The notes: generated from the letters alone by a model not told the origin. A DNA stretch of 64,000 nucleotides from Roseovarius sp. 217 (GCF_000152845.1 NZ_CH902584.1:3265562-3329561), one strand, 5' to 3'. Positions 24,532 to 34,232 are shown, counted from the first letter of the stretch. Translations and numbers: made by a program.

Positions 24532-26300
24532 GCGCCGACATGAGAACCCTCCGAGACAGGCTTCCACGCCTAGGGCCCGCGCTATTGGCTTTACCAGCAG
24601 TGGCGTTTGTGTTCGCCTTCTTTGCCTTGCCGATGCTTGACCTCTTTCTTGCGAGTATCGGTTGGCCAGACATTTCGCTGGCTAGCTATACAGAGTTTTT
24701 TACACGCGGTGGCTATTTGCCCGTTCTGGTCCGCACGGTTATAGCAGGTATCACTGTCACGGTGCTCTGCTTTCTTTTAGGCTATCCGTTGGCCTATGCC
24801 ATCAACATGACAACCGGCACGAAACGGACTGTGATGCTGCTGTTTGTGATTGTGCCCTATTTGACTAGCCTGCTTGTACGCACCTATGCTTGGATCGTAA
24901 TGCTAGGAGACGGTGGACTAGTAAATAAAACGATGATTTTCATAGGGTTAACAGACCGCCCTGTACAAATTCTCTATACTTCAACCGCCGCATATGTCGG
25001 CATGGTGCATATCATGCTGCCTTTCATGGTGCTGCCAATCTTGAGTGTAATGAACGGGGTCGACAAGCGTTTGATTCCCGCCGCGAAAAGCATGGGCTGC
25101 CCGCCATTCCGCGCCTTCTTACGCGTTTTTCTTCCGCTGACTGTGCCAGGGATCCGATCTGGCTGTATTCTGGTTTTCATTCTTGCTATTGGCTTTTACA
25201 TCACACCGGCTGCGCTTGGCGGGTTGTCGGACGTCCTTCTGTCTGAACTTATAGAAATTCAGGTTAGCCAAGCGATGAATTTTCGACTAGCTGCCGCTGC
25301 TGCGTTCGTATTATTAGTTATAACGGCTCTCTTCCTGCTAATCTTTGGTGCTGATGTGTCGTCCACTCGCACTGGCCTGGTCGGTGGTGACACCGGGCGC
25401 TTTAGCGGGCGTGGTGTGGGTTTTCGCTGGGCACGTTCGTTACTCGCTCCCCTTGCGGCAGCAGAGGTGATGCGAAAGCGGCGGCTGGCTCAGTGGCAAA
25501 AGTCACTCTACCGCCGCGATCCATTCCTAGCATTTCGGCCAGGGCTGCTAATGACCTACGCTGTGCTCTGCCTTGGGTTTCTTATCTTGCCCAGCTTGGT
25601 CGTGCTCGTAATGTCTTTCAGTAGTGATCCGTTCCTGTCATTCCCGCCCTCAGGTCTATCGATGCAATGGTATGAGGAGTTTTTCACTGACCCAAGTTGG
25701 ATCGCAGCACTCGGCAAGAGCGTCTATGTCGCTTGTATAAGCACGCTTCTCGCCTGTGGATTGGGGGTTCTCGCGGCCTATGCCCTCGACCGCAGCCCAA
25801 CTCTGTCGAATTATCTCATGCCTTTGTTGCTGACCCCGATCATTGTTCCCATCGTTGTAGTGGGGGTCGCACTTTATGGCGGCTACGTGGATTGGGGGCT
25901 GATCGGGACGGATGCAGGGCTAATCTTCGCACATACACTAGGAGGGATCAGTTACATCGTCATTATTGTCAGTGCGACCTTGGCTGGATTTGACCGTCGG
26001 CTCGAGCGTGCTGCCCTGTCAATGAAGGCGCATCCGTTCACGGCATTCCGTCGCATCACTTTGCCACTAATCCAATATGGAATCATCGCAGGAGCCATCT
26101 TTGCATTCATCCATTCCTTCGATGAGGTCGTAGTTGCCACCTTCATCGGTGGATTTGGCGAAAAGACCTTGCCTATGAAAATGTGGGAAGATATCCGCCA
26201 TGAAATCAATCCGACCATTGCGGCAGTTTCGACTTTGTTGTTGTTAGTTCCGGTACTCGGGTTAGTGGGCCTGCGGCTTACCCAAAGACGGAACAATTGA
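24528..26300 (+). CDS. Fused two-domain ABC permease (PotB-PotC type)
   Basis: A 590-residue membrane protein holding two binding-protein-dependent permease domains in one chain. The first (about 1-275) has six or so helices and an EAA-like loop AAKSMGCPPFRAFLRVFLPL. The second (about 340-585) has its own loop with ERAALSMKAHPFTAFRRI. The usual Pot system encodes these as two proteins. Its 3' end overlaps the convergent LysR gene by 39 bases. Confidence 0.9.
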   Translation: MSADMRTLRDRLPRLGPALLALPAVAFVFAFFALPMLDLFLASIGWPDISLASYTEFFTRGGYLPVLVRTVIAGITVTVLCFLLGYPLAYAINMTTGTKRTVMLLFVIVPYLTSLLVRTYAWIVMLGDGGLVNKTMIFIGLTDRPVQILYTSTAAYVGMVHIMLPFMVLPILSVMNGVDKRLIPAAKSMGCPPFRAFLRVFLPLTVPGIRSGCILVFILAIGFYITPAALGGLSDVLLSELIEIQVSQAMNFRLAAAAAFVLLVITALFLLIFGADVSSTRTGLVGGDTGRFSGRGVGFRWARSLLAPLAAAEVMRKRRLAQWQKSLYRRDPFLAFRPGLLMTYAVLCLGFLILPSLVVLVMSFSSDPFLSFPPSGLSMQWYEEFFTDPSWIAALGKSVYVACISTLLACGLGVLAAYALDRSPTLSNYLMPLLLTPIIVPIVVVGVALYGGYVDWGLIGTDAGLIFAHTLGGISYIVIIVSATLAGFDRRLERAALSMKAHPFTAFRRITLPLIQYGIIAGAIFAFIHSFDEVVVATFIGGFGEKTLPMKMWEDIRHEINPTIAAVSTLLLLVPVLGLVGLRLTQRRNN

Positions 26301-27206
26301 AGTCGTTTGAGCCTTTACAATGTCTATAAGCCTCTCACGCATCCAGCGGTGCGCAGGCATTGCGTCATTGCGCTCATGCCAGAGCAAAGAGATGGAGTCT
26401 TCGTAAACTGGAATCGGTGGAGCAGTAGTTTTCAAAAGGTCGTATTGGTGCGAATGACTGATGACTTCAGATGGCAAAATGGCGATTAGATCAGTCGAAC
26501 TCAGAATCTCCGGTGCAAGCGTATAATGTCTGATTGTCAGCGCTATGTCTCGGAACATTCCCCGATCCGTCAAGTAGCGGTCAATGAAACCTGACCGTCC
26601 AGAAAGGCTTACCTGAAGATGCCGGGCGGCCATAAAATCGGCGAAGGTAAGTGGTTCTTTTGCAAGCGGATGATCCTTCCGCATGGCGCAAACATATGTC
26701 AGTGTTTTTAGTAGGATTGAGCGGATGCGAGCTTCCTTGTAAGGGATGACTCCTGCAGCCATATCAAATTGGCCATCAATCAAACCGGGCACAATATTGT
26801 CCACCGAATTCTGACAGAGAACGAGCGAGACGTGAGGCGCGGCATTGAAAAGCGGGCCGGCGACAGGCAGGATTAATTGAGTAGCCACAAAGTCTGACAT
26901 AGCAATGCGGAAGCTGTCGGTCGCGACTGAGGGCTCGAATCGCTCGGGATCTATAGTCTGGATTAGTGATTGGATCGAGTTGCGGATGGTGGGCCATATT
27001 GCTTCTGCCTTTGCGGTCGGGACGACACCGCCAGACACTTTAATGAATAGGTCATCGGCCAAAACCTCGCGCAAGCGCTGGATTGCGTTGCTTACGGAGG
27101 GTTGTGTCATATTCAGGCGCGCCGCAGCGCGCGTCATATTCCTTTCCAGCATGACGACGTGGAAAATTCTCAGCAGATTGAGATCAGTATAACGACGGTT
27201 GATCAT
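26262..27206 (-). CDS. LysR-type transcriptional regulator
   Basis: A 314-residue regulator. The N-terminal winged HTH is LNLLRIFHVVMLERNMTRAA followed by LNMTQPSVSNAIQRLRE; a LysR substrate-binding domain occupies residues 95-300. The ATG at 27206 places the HTH at the normal distance; in-frame upstream codons up to 27269 add nothing family-like. It is divergent from the binding-protein gene across a 133-base region that carries the shared motif. It is the likely local regulator of the transport and catabolic genes. Confidence 0.9.
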   Translation of the reverse strand: MINRRYTDLNLLRIFHVVMLERNMTRAAARLNMTQPSVSNAIQRLREVLADDLFIKVSGGVVPTAKAEAIWPTIRNSIQSLIQTIDPERFEPSVATDSFRIAMSDFVATQLILPVAGPLFNAAPHVSLVLCQNSVDNIVPGLIDGQFDMAAGVIPYKEARIRSILLKTLTYVCAMRKDHPLAKEPLTFADFMAARHLQVSLSGRSGFIDRYLTDRGMFRDIALTIRHYTLAPEILSSTDLIAILPSEVISHSHQYDLLKTTAPPIPVYEDSISLLWHERNDAMPAHRWMRERLIDIVKAQTTSIVPSLGKPQAH

Positions 27207-27254
27207 AGATGGTCCAACGGTAAATGAGAGCACTGTATCATTCGCAGAGTAAAT

Positions 27255-27282
27255 AACAATGATGCTCAAGCATAATTAGACT
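27255..27282 (+). promoter_or_regulatory. Candidate LysR operator between LysR and binding-protein genes
   Basis: AACAATGAT (27255-27263) and ATAATTAGACT (27272-27282) flank and overlap the palindrome ATGCTCAAGCAT (27262-27273). The first two blocks recur before the ABC ATPase gene. The position 57 bases before the binding-protein start suits a LysR activator site. Confidence 0.45.
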
Positions 27283-27339
27283 GAATGACATTCCCGATCT
27301 TAGAATGAGAAATCGCACGAAAGTAACGGGAGAAATCTG

Positions 27340-28434
27340 ATGACTAAGACAACTCGGCGCCAGCTACTACAGACTGGCGGTACTCTTGCCGCACTTTCGA
27401 TTCTGCCGATGCCTGCACTCGGCACGAGCGAATCGAAAAAACTCAATGTGCTGGTCGGAGGTGGCGACTGGGCTAAAGCTAATATTGCCGCCTATGTCGA
27501 GCCGTTTCAGGATGAAACTGGCATCAAGATCAATGCTATTAGTGATCAAGTTAATTTGGCGCAGGTCGAACTCATGGCGCGCTCAGGCAATGTCGCAGTG
27601 GACGTCATTAGCTATGGACAATCTGGCGGAGAAACCTTGCATAAGAGGGGTGTGCTTGAAGACATAGACTACTCGCTCTATGGCGAAACGCAGAAGGTAG
27701 CCCTTGCTGATTTCGCCAAAAAGCCTTTCGGCGTCGCGGCCCTAGTTTATTCGTATGTAATGGTGCTGAACACCAAAACGTTCCCGAAAGACGGCCCGCG
27801 TCCTGGCAGCTGGGGAGACTACTGGGATCTAGAGCGTTTCCCCGGCATCCGCACTTTGATGTCCGGGCGCTCCGGCACAGAAGGCCCATGGGAAGAAGCT
27901 TCTATGGCTTCAGGTGACGGACTTGGCGAAGTCTACCCGATGGATATCGATCGCATCTTCACAAGCCTCGACAAGGTGAAGACCGAGGTTCGACGCTGGT
28001 GGACTGTTGGTTCTGAGATTCAGCAAATAATGCACGATGGAGCCTTCGACGTGACCAATTCTTACGATGGGCGGGCGCAGTTGCTGATCAACGAGGGTGC
28101 GGAGATCGAGATTGTACGCAATCAAGCAAAGCTGAATTGGGACTACTGGATGATTCCGAAGGGAAGTCCTAATCTGGAAGCGGCGCAGCGTTTCATTCAG
28201 TTTGCCACGCGCGCGGATCGCCAAGCAGAGTTCGCACAGTTAATTCCATACGGTCCATCAAATCTAAATGCATACAAGTCCATCCCGGAGGAACGCGCTC
28301 GGCAATTAGCCAGCCATCCGGATTACGTGGCAAATTCCATACCAATCAAGGCCTCGTGGTATACCGCAGCTCGAGATGATGGACGTTCGAATGTGGAACA
28401 CTTGATCGAGAGGTGGAACAAGTGGTCTTTGTGA
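27340..28434 (+). CDS. Periplasmic substrate-binding protein of Pot-type ABC transporter
   Basis: A 364-residue extracellular solute-binding protein (PotD/PotF superfamily). The N-terminus TKTTRRQLLQTGGTLAALS is a twin-arginine export signal, so it is probably folded before export to the periplasm. Domain features include GGDWAKANIAAYVEPFQDET and PKGSPNLEAAQRFIQF near the C-terminus. It is separated from the ATPase/permease genes by the convergent LysR gene but shares their upstream motif. The ligand is unknown. Confidence 0.9.
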   Translation: MTKTTRRQLLQTGGTLAALSILPMPALGTSESKKLNVLVGGGDWAKANIAAYVEPFQDETGIKINAISDQVNLAQVELMARSGNVAVDVISYGQSGGETLHKRGVLEDIDYSLYGETQKVALADFAKKPFGVAALVYSYVMVLNTKTFPKDGPRPGSWGDYWDLERFPGIRTLMSGRSGTEGPWEEASMASGDGLGEVYPMDIDRIFTSLDKVKTEVRRWWTVGSEIQQIMHDGAFDVTNSYDGRAQLLINEGAEIEIVRNQAKLNWDYWMIPKGSPNLEAAQRFIQFATRADRQAEFAQLIPYGPSNLNAYKSIPEERARQLASHPDYVANSIPIKASWYTAARDDGRSNVEHLIERWNKWSL

Positions 28435-28480
28435 ACCCCCTCGATAGGTCTTTTAGGGTTCTCTTTGATTGGAAGCACAC

Positions 28481-29905
28481 ATGATTGACTTCAGCAATCA
28501 TACCGCAATGATCTCTGGCGCCGTGGATCGCCGAAGCCAGGACTATGCTGAACTCAGTGACTCAATCTGGGAAGTGCCAGAGATCAACTATGAAGAGCGG
28601 GAAAGTGCTCGTCTGCATGCAGGCATGCTGAGCCGAGAGGGTTTTACCGTTGTCGAAGAATTCGGCGGCATTCCGACAGCGTTGGCCGGTGAAGCAGGCG
28701 AAACTGGTCCAATTATCGCCATTCTAGGTGAATACGACGCTTTACCAGGCCTTAGTCAGCAGGCAGGGGTTGCAAGAAAAGCCCCAGTCTCGCCAAATGG
28801 TCATGGCCATGGTTGCGGACACAACATGCTCGGCGCCGCTTCGCTGCTTGCTGCAGCTGCTCTGAAGGAGTGTCTTGCAAAGATCGGTGTCGCCGGACGT
28901 GTACGCTACATTGGCTGTCCGGCAGAAGAAGGCGGCTCAGCTAAGAGTTTTCTTGTTCGATCTGGTGCTTTCGATGATGTTAGTGCCGCACTTTGTTGGC
29001 ATCCTTCCGCCTTTACCGGGCTGATGGAGCCGAGTTCCCTAGCATGCATGGAGGTGCTTTTCGAGTTCGATGGTGTCGCCAGTCATGCGGCGGTTGCTCC
29101 CGAGGAGGGACGCTCAGCACTCGATGCTGTTGAGTTGATGCATGTCGGTGTGAACTATCTGCGGGAACATATTCCTCCTCATGCACGGCTACATTATGCC
29201 ATCGTAAACACTGGTGGCACAGCACCAAATGTGGTGCAATCCTACGCCGCGGCACGCCACATCATCCGAGGCGCAAACTTAAACGACATGTGGGCCCTGT
29301 TCAGTCGAGTTTGCAAAATCGCTGAGGGTGCATCACTAATGACTGGAACTACGGTAAAATGGCAACAAACGAGTGGTGAGGCAAACTTAGTCGGCAATTC
29401 GGTGCTTGAAAGTCTGATGTTCGAGGCACTTAAGGATATTGGGCCGCCGGTTTTTGACGCGGTTGACGAGGCTTTCGCCATCGAGATTGCGCGTACGTTG
29501 CCTGAAGGCGCAGTTGATCGAGCATTCGCAGCAAGGGGATTGAATCGTTCGCGGGGTGCAGTTCTTGCAACAGAGCTTTCTGCTAGAGGTCCGAAGCAAC
29601 AAGGCTTGGGGTCGACTGATGTTGGATCTGTTAGTTGGGTTGTGCCCACAGCGCAGTGCCACGTTGCGTGCTACGCCGCCGGGACACCGGGTCATTCTTG
29701 GCAATTAGTTGCCCAAGGCAAATCTCGTGCGGCTCACAAGGGTTTAGTACAGGCAGCCAAAGCGATGGCATTGACTGCTCTGAGACTTTTGGCCGATCCA
29801 GACATTCTAGGACGTGCGAGAGAAGAACACGCCCTAAAGGTCAAGAATGAACCGTTTCGCAATCCCGTTTCCGATGTGACCTATCCGCCTTGGGCTGTGT
29901 CCTGA
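28481..29905 (+). CDS. M20-family amidohydrolase (AbgB-like)
   Basis: A 474-residue zinc aminoacylase/amidohydrolase. Zinc-binding residues appear in GHGHGCGHN (about 110-118) after the GEYDALPGL motif, and PAEEGG holds the catalytic Glu region near 150. Dimerisation-domain features follow (FDGVASHAA). Overall it resembles AbgB, which cleaves p-aminobenzoyl-glutamate. The ATG at 28481 is chosen over an upstream TTG. It probably hydrolyses an amide bond in the imported compound. It follows the binding-protein gene by 46 bases. Confidence 0.88.
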   Translation: MIDFSNHTAMISGAVDRRSQDYAELSDSIWEVPEINYEERESARLHAGMLSREGFTVVEEFGGIPTALAGEAGETGPIIAILGEYDALPGLSQQAGVARKAPVSPNGHGHGCGHNMLGAASLLAAAALKECLAKIGVAGRVRYIGCPAEEGGSAKSFLVRSGAFDDVSAALCWHPSAFTGLMEPSSLACMEVLFEFDGVASHAAVAPEEGRSALDAVELMHVGVNYLREHIPPHARLHYAIVNTGGTAPNVVQSYAAARHIIRGANLNDMWALFSRVCKIAEGASLMTGTTVKWQQTSGEANLVGNSVLESLMFEALKDIGPPVFDAVDEAFAIEIARTLPEGAVDRAFAARGLNRSRGAVLATELSARGPKQQGLGSTDVGSVSWVVPTAQCHVACYAAGTPGHSWQLVAQGKSRAAHKGLVQAAKAMALTALRLLADPDILGRAREEHALKVKNEPFRNPVSDVTYPPWAVS

Positions 29906-30008
29906 TCAAGCCCTAGATCTGTTTCCCTATCACAACCGACTTGTAGCCCGATGCCACTGTAGCAACGGAACGGTGTTGCGCGGCTGCAGATAAAGCAAGG
30001 AGCCAATA

Positions 30009-31193
30009 ATGCCAGCCTTCGAGATTTCTGAGTACAAAACACGAGTCGCCAATCTGCAAAGCCTTATGGAAAATGCGGGGATGGAAGCGCTTCTTGTATT
30101 GAACGAGTCCAATATGAATTATTTGACCGGCTACGAAGGTTGGTCTGATTATGTGCCGCAAGCCGCCCTCGTGACCTTAGGCTCCGATGTCCCGCATCTA
30201 ATTCTGCGGGAAATGGACGTGCAATGTGCTACTGCAACAAGTTGGCTCACCGACAGCCACATCACTGGTTACGAAGAGGCGCTGATTGCCAAGCCAGATG
30301 GCTCTCCTTGGGCGAGATTGGCCGAGATTGTACAAGGACAAACAAGCTCCCATCGAATGGGTGTTGAACTGACAGCTACGGGTTTTGGGGTACTACAACA
30401 CCGTGACTTGATCCAAGTGCTGGGTGTCGAGGCGTTCAGAAACGCTGATGGAATGGTGTCCCAGCTGAAGAAAGTGAAGTCTCCAAACGAACTAGCCTAC
30501 CAGGAAGAGGCTGCGCAAATAGTTGACCAAGCGATGCGTGAAGGCATCGGCGCTATAACGGAGGGCGCGCGCGAGAGCGATGTGGCCGGGATAATTATGC
30601 ATAGGCTTTGCGCTGGAACTGACAGTGTCGCTGGAGGGCCACCAAAAACTCCAACCATGCCGGTGGCGAAGATAGCCAATGCCCCACATCTAAAATGGAC
30701 CGACCAGCGTTATTCCCGGGGTCTTCAGACCAATTTCGAAATAGGAGCCTTTCGCCACCGTTATTGCTGCGCTTTGTCTCGAACTGCATTTCTTGGTACA
30801 GCGCCGGATCGCCTTCGTCGCGTTCACGCAGCAGCGCTCGACGGCTTTGAGGGCGCATTTGACGCACTACGACCCGGTAATACTTGTGGCGAAGTGGCGC
30901 GCGCCTTCAGTAACCGCTTCGCACCGCACGGTATCCGCAAAGAGTCTCGCATCGGATATTCTATCGGGATCGACTGGACCGATGGCGGGGCGAGCTTACA
31001 GGAAGATGACGAGACGGAAATTGTCCCTGGTATGGTCTTCCATCTCATTATCGGCATCTGGGAACCGGAAGAGGGCTACGTGTTGAGTGAAACTGTAAAG
31101 GTAACAGAGTCAGGGCCCGTGTCTTTAACCGAGATTCCCCGTGAACCCTTCGTAATTGATGCCAGACCCACAGGGCAGGAGCAATTAAGGTGA
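30009..31193 (+). CDS. M24/creatinase-family hydrolase, ectoine hydrolase (DoeA)-like
   Basis: A 394-residue Xaa-Pro peptidase/creatinase-fold protein. The N-terminal creatinase domain has NESNMNYLTGYEGWSDYVPQ. The C-terminal pita-bread domain has FEIGAFRHRYCCALSRTAF and RIGYSIGIDWTDGGASL, which match DoeA-type ectoine hydrolases better than peptidases. Together with the upstream M20 enzyme this recalls the DoeA/DoeB pair (ring opening, then deacylation), but the uptake system is of Pot type. A related cyclic or N-acylated amine is therefore possible. It overlaps the next gene by 4 bases. Confidence 0.82.
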   Translation: MPAFEISEYKTRVANLQSLMENAGMEALLVLNESNMNYLTGYEGWSDYVPQAALVTLGSDVPHLILREMDVQCATATSWLTDSHITGYEEALIAKPDGSPWARLAEIVQGQTSSHRMGVELTATGFGVLQHRDLIQVLGVEAFRNADGMVSQLKKVKSPNELAYQEEAAQIVDQAMREGIGAITEGARESDVAGIIMHRLCAGTDSVAGGPPKTPTMPVAKIANAPHLKWTDQRYSRGLQTNFEIGAFRHRYCCALSRTAFLGTAPDRLRRVHAAALDGFEGAFDALRPGNTCGEVARAFSNRFAPHGIRKESRIGYSIGIDWTDGGASLQEDDETEIVPGMVFHLIIGIWEPEEGYVLSETVKVTESGPVSLTEIPREPFVIDARPTGQEQLR

Positions 31194-32368
31194 CCGTACT
31201 GACTCAAAGCCAGCAAGCGATTTTAGGGAAAGCGCGAGAAATCTCGAATGGTCCTGTCCGCTTGCGCGCCGCTGGGGTGGACCGGAGTGAGGCTTACCCT
31301 TGGGAAAACGTTGAACTCTTGCGAGACGCAGGTTTCATGGGCATGACCATTCCCAAAACATTTGGCGGTTTGGGTTTGGGCTGCCTCGAGGCGGTGCTGG
31401 TGATTGAGCAATTTGCGCGTAGTTGCGGTGTCACCGGTCGCATTTTGGTCGAAAGTAACCTTGGTGCAGTAGGCGCCGTCATGGCCTTTGGTAATAAGGA
31501 ACAGAAGTCCAAGGTGGCTGATCTTGTGCTGGCTGGCGACAAGCCGGCGATTTGTATCACCGAGAAAGATGCTGGTTCAGCCGCCTCCGATATGAAAACA
31601 ACCGCTCGCCGGGTTGAAGGAGGTTATATCCTGAACGGCACGAAGCACTGGATTACTGGTGGTGGCGTTTCGCGTACTCATTTGGTCCTTGCGCAAGTAA
31701 TGGAAGGCGATGAAAGGCAGGGAATTGGCGGATTTCTTGCCTTCCGAGATGAGACTGAGGGCCTGCATATCGGCAACAGAGAATCTGCCATGGGTCTGCG
31801 TGGAATACCTGAAACGGAAGTGCACTTTCAGGATATGTTCGTGCCCAACGCTATGATGATCCGTCACGAGAAGGGTTTCGGCAAAACGTTTGGCGCATTG
31901 ATGCAGGCATACAATGGTCAGCGCCTTGGGGCCGCAACGGTAGCACACGGTATTGCGGTCGGGGCCTTCGAACTTGCACGTGATTTCCTTCTTGATCGAA
32001 AGCAATTCGGCCGCCCTATCGCTGAGTTTCAAGGACTTCAGTGGATGATCGCCGACATGTCTATAGCCCTCACGGCTACAGAAGCGCTGATAAGAAACGC
32101 AGCAGCAAGGGCGGGCAACGGGTTTCCATCACTCCAAGATGCAGCCCAAGCCAAAATACTGGCCGCAGAGACGGCGGTAAAGGTGACGGGCGACGCCCTG
32201 CAATTGCACGGCGCGAGGGGCTATTCGCGTCATCTTCCCTTAGAGCGCATGGTGAGAGATGTGCGAATGTTCACTATTGGGGGCGGCACGGTTCAAATGC
32301 TTCGCAATCAGGTTGCCCAAGAGGTGTTAGGGCGCAAATTCTCGCAACGGAGGAGAAGTAATGGCTGA
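31190..32368 (+). CDS. Acyl-CoA dehydrogenase family protein
   Basis: A 392-residue flavoenzyme of normal length. ACAD features: ICITEKDAGSAASDM (FAD/substrate loop), GTKHWITGGG, DRKQFGRPIAEFQGLQWMIA and GARGYSRHLPLERMVRDVRM. The position usually occupied by the catalytic Glu near the C-terminus (EGT) reads GGT, so the base must lie elsewhere or the reaction is not classical. The GTG start at 31190 overlaps the DoeA-like gene, and its end overlaps the AhpD-like gene by 8 bases. Confidence 0.88.
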   Translation: MTVLTQSQQAILGKAREISNGPVRLRAAGVDRSEAYPWENVELLRDAGFMGMTIPKTFGGLGLGCLEAVLVIEQFARSCGVTGRILVESNLGAVGAVMAFGNKEQKSKVADLVLAGDKPAICITEKDAGSAASDMKTTARRVEGGYILNGTKHWITGGGVSRTHLVLAQVMEGDERQGIGGFLAFRDETEGLHIGNRESAMGLRGIPETEVHFQDMFVPNAMMIRHEKGFGKTFGALMQAYNGQRLGAATVAHGIAVGAFELARDFLLDRKQFGRPIAEFQGLQWMIADMSIALTATEALIRNAAARAGNGFPSLQDAAQAKILAAETAVKVTGDALQLHGARGYSRHLPLERMVRDVRMFTIGGGTVQMLRNQVAQEVLGRKFSQRRRSNG

Positions 32369-32939
32369 GATCAGTCACTTTCCCGTCCCGGCACTTTTTG
32401 AGATGCCGTCGGACATTCGCAAGCGAATTGACGAAATCCACGAGAAAGCTGGATTCATTCCAAATGTTTTCATCGCTTTCGCTCGTCGCCCAGATGAGTT
32501 TCGCGCCTTCTTCGACTATCATGACATCTTAATGGAAAAAGATGGTGCACTTACGAAGGTCGAACGCGAGATGATCGTTGTCGCCACGAGTGCCCTAAAC
32601 CAGTGTCTGTATTGCGTGATCGCACACGGAGCAATACTGAGAGTCCGTGCCGACGACCCGCTGATCGCCGATCAAATTGCAACTAATTATCGTAAAGCTG
32701 ATATAACCCCGCGCCAACGAGCCATGCTCGATTTTGCGGTAAATGTTGCACAATCTGCCGAGACTTTAGAGCCTAGGGATCTTGACCAATTGAGCGCTCA
32801 AGGTTTGGGGCAAGAGGAAGCTTGGGATATTGCAGCAATTGCCTCTTTCTTTGGGATGTCTAACCGGATGGCCAATTTCATGTGCCTTCAGCCGAATGTC
32901 GAATTCTTCGCTATGGGGAGAGCGCAAGGTGGCTGCTGA
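32361..32939 (+). CDS. AhpD-like peroxidase-related protein (carboxymuconolactone decarboxylase family)
   Basis: A 192-residue protein with the AhpD-type redox motif CLYCVIAHG (about residues 75-83) and flanking helices of the uncharacterised peroxidase-related family. It overlaps the acyl-CoA dehydrogenase gene and is therefore co-translated. It is possibly a thiol-dependent peroxidase that protects the flavoenzymes of the pathway. Confidence 0.85.
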   Translation: MAEISHFPVPALFEMPSDIRKRIDEIHEKAGFIPNVFIAFARRPDEFRAFFDYHDILMEKDGALTKVEREMIVVATSALNQCLYCVIAHGAILRVRADDPLIADQIATNYRKADITPRQRAMLDFAVNVAQSAETLEPRDLDQLSAQGLGQEEAWDIAAIASFFGMSNRMANFMCLQPNVEFFAMGRAQGGC

Positions 32940-33145
32940 CCAGCAATTTGAGCATGCCGCTGAGCTCTTGGATGCTGGCACTGGTTCAGCATTCTAAAGA
33001 GTTTCCTGAAGTTTGTATGCCTGACTTCGCCCAAGCTGGATTCAGACCTCCTAAGGCACGGGCGATACAGCACGCAATTCCGGAGGGAACCTAAAGCGGC
33101 ACACCCGTGAAATCTGAAACTGTCAAACACAGAGACCAAGCTGAT

Positions 33146-33913
33146 ATGAACATCTTGATAATCCACTGCCACCCCAACCCGAACAGTTTCAATGCTGCAT
33201 TGACCGAAAGGGCCGTCGAGACCCTCCGTGCTGTTGGCTCCAATGTAGTTGTTTCGGATTTATATGCGCAGGACTTCGATCCGGTCGAACATGAGCGCCA
33301 TTACAGACACCGTATCGATCATGATAATTTCGCGCCACTTAACGAGCAGCGAAATGCGTACAAGACCGGGACTCTACCGGCCGATGTCGCACGCGAGATT
33401 GACCGTCTCATATGGGCCGATCTCGTCATCTTGCAGTTTCCGCTGTGGTGGCACGCGCAGCCAGCAATGCTAAAGGGCTGGTTTGACCGTGTTTTTGTGA
33501 GCGGCGGTTTGTACACCAGTAGTATGCGTTACGATAGGGGGTACTTCCGCGGCAAACGCGCGATATGTTCCGTCACCAGCGGCGCGCCAGAGCAGGCTTT
33601 CGGACCCTGCGGTCGGGGCGGGGACATCCACGCGTTGATGTGGCCAATCCAGTATTCACTGCACTACATGGGTTTCGATGTTGTGGCTCCAATGCTTTCT
33701 TCAGGCGTGCAGGGACACGGCTATTCTTATCAGCCCGCTGACTGTCTGTCGGCTTATCTGGAAGGTTTGCTGAGCAAGTGGTCTAGGCGCCTAATCGGCG
33801 TTATGGACGAACAACCTTTGCGCTTTCCAGTCTGGAGCGATTGGGATTCACTTGGGCGAGCGGTATCTGCAATTGCAAGCCAGTCAGTCAGCGCACCGAA
33901 GACGAGGACCTGA
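33146..33913 (+). CDS. NAD(P)H-quinone oxidoreductase family flavoprotein
   Basis: A 255-residue NQO1/MdaB-type flavodoxin-fold protein. The FMN/FAD-binding start is MNILIIHCHPNPNSFNAALT; the central LQFPLWWHAQPAMLKGWFDR is a family hallmark. The ATG at 33146 is chosen because the fold begins there. It would reduce quinones or similar acceptors in the cytoplasm. It is preceded by 206 bases without a recognisable gene and is the last intact gene of the cluster. Confidence 0.88.
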   Translation: MNILIIHCHPNPNSFNAALTERAVETLRAVGSNVVVSDLYAQDFDPVEHERHYRHRIDHDNFAPLNEQRNAYKTGTLPADVAREIDRLIWADLVILQFPLWWHAQPAMLKGWFDRVFVSGGLYTSSMRYDRGYFRGKRAICSVTSGAPEQAFGPCGRGGDIHALMWPIQYSLHYMGFDVVAPMLSSGVQGHGYSYQPADCLSAYLEGLLSKWSRRLIGVMDEQPLRFPVWSDWDSLGRAVSAIASQSVSAPKTRT

Positions 33914-34232
33914 CAGTAGGTTGGTCTCCATGTTTCATAAATCTAATATAAGCAGAGACTTACGAGGACAAAAAAGATCATCTTCGTGCTGAGTGAAGAA
34001 TAATAACTCAAGTCGACCATTCATCTTGTGCTCTGCTAGTCTGTCCAGTGTGAGAATGTGCCCGATGGCCAAGATGGTTAAAATTGGCGACGGCATAGGG
34101 ATTGCTCGTTCGAATAGGTTATTGATAGACTTACTAAAACTCAGAGATGGGGTGGATGCCGCTCTCCCCCTGACGGCATCGCGATGTGCCATACTCGTGG
34201 TGTCGAAGCACAATTTAAAGGAGAGGGCATCC
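33914..34232. other. Non-coding stretch before IS110 remnant
   Basis: About 320 AT-rich bases. The last part, with an AAAGGAGAGGGC ribosome site, is probably the leader of the IS110 transposase. Nothing else is recognised. Confidence 0.35.

Noticed and set aside
28430..28466. Possible terminator after the ABC binding-protein gene
   Set aside because: The GAACCC/GGGTTC stem is only 5-6 bases with a loop of more than 20 bases, too weak to call.
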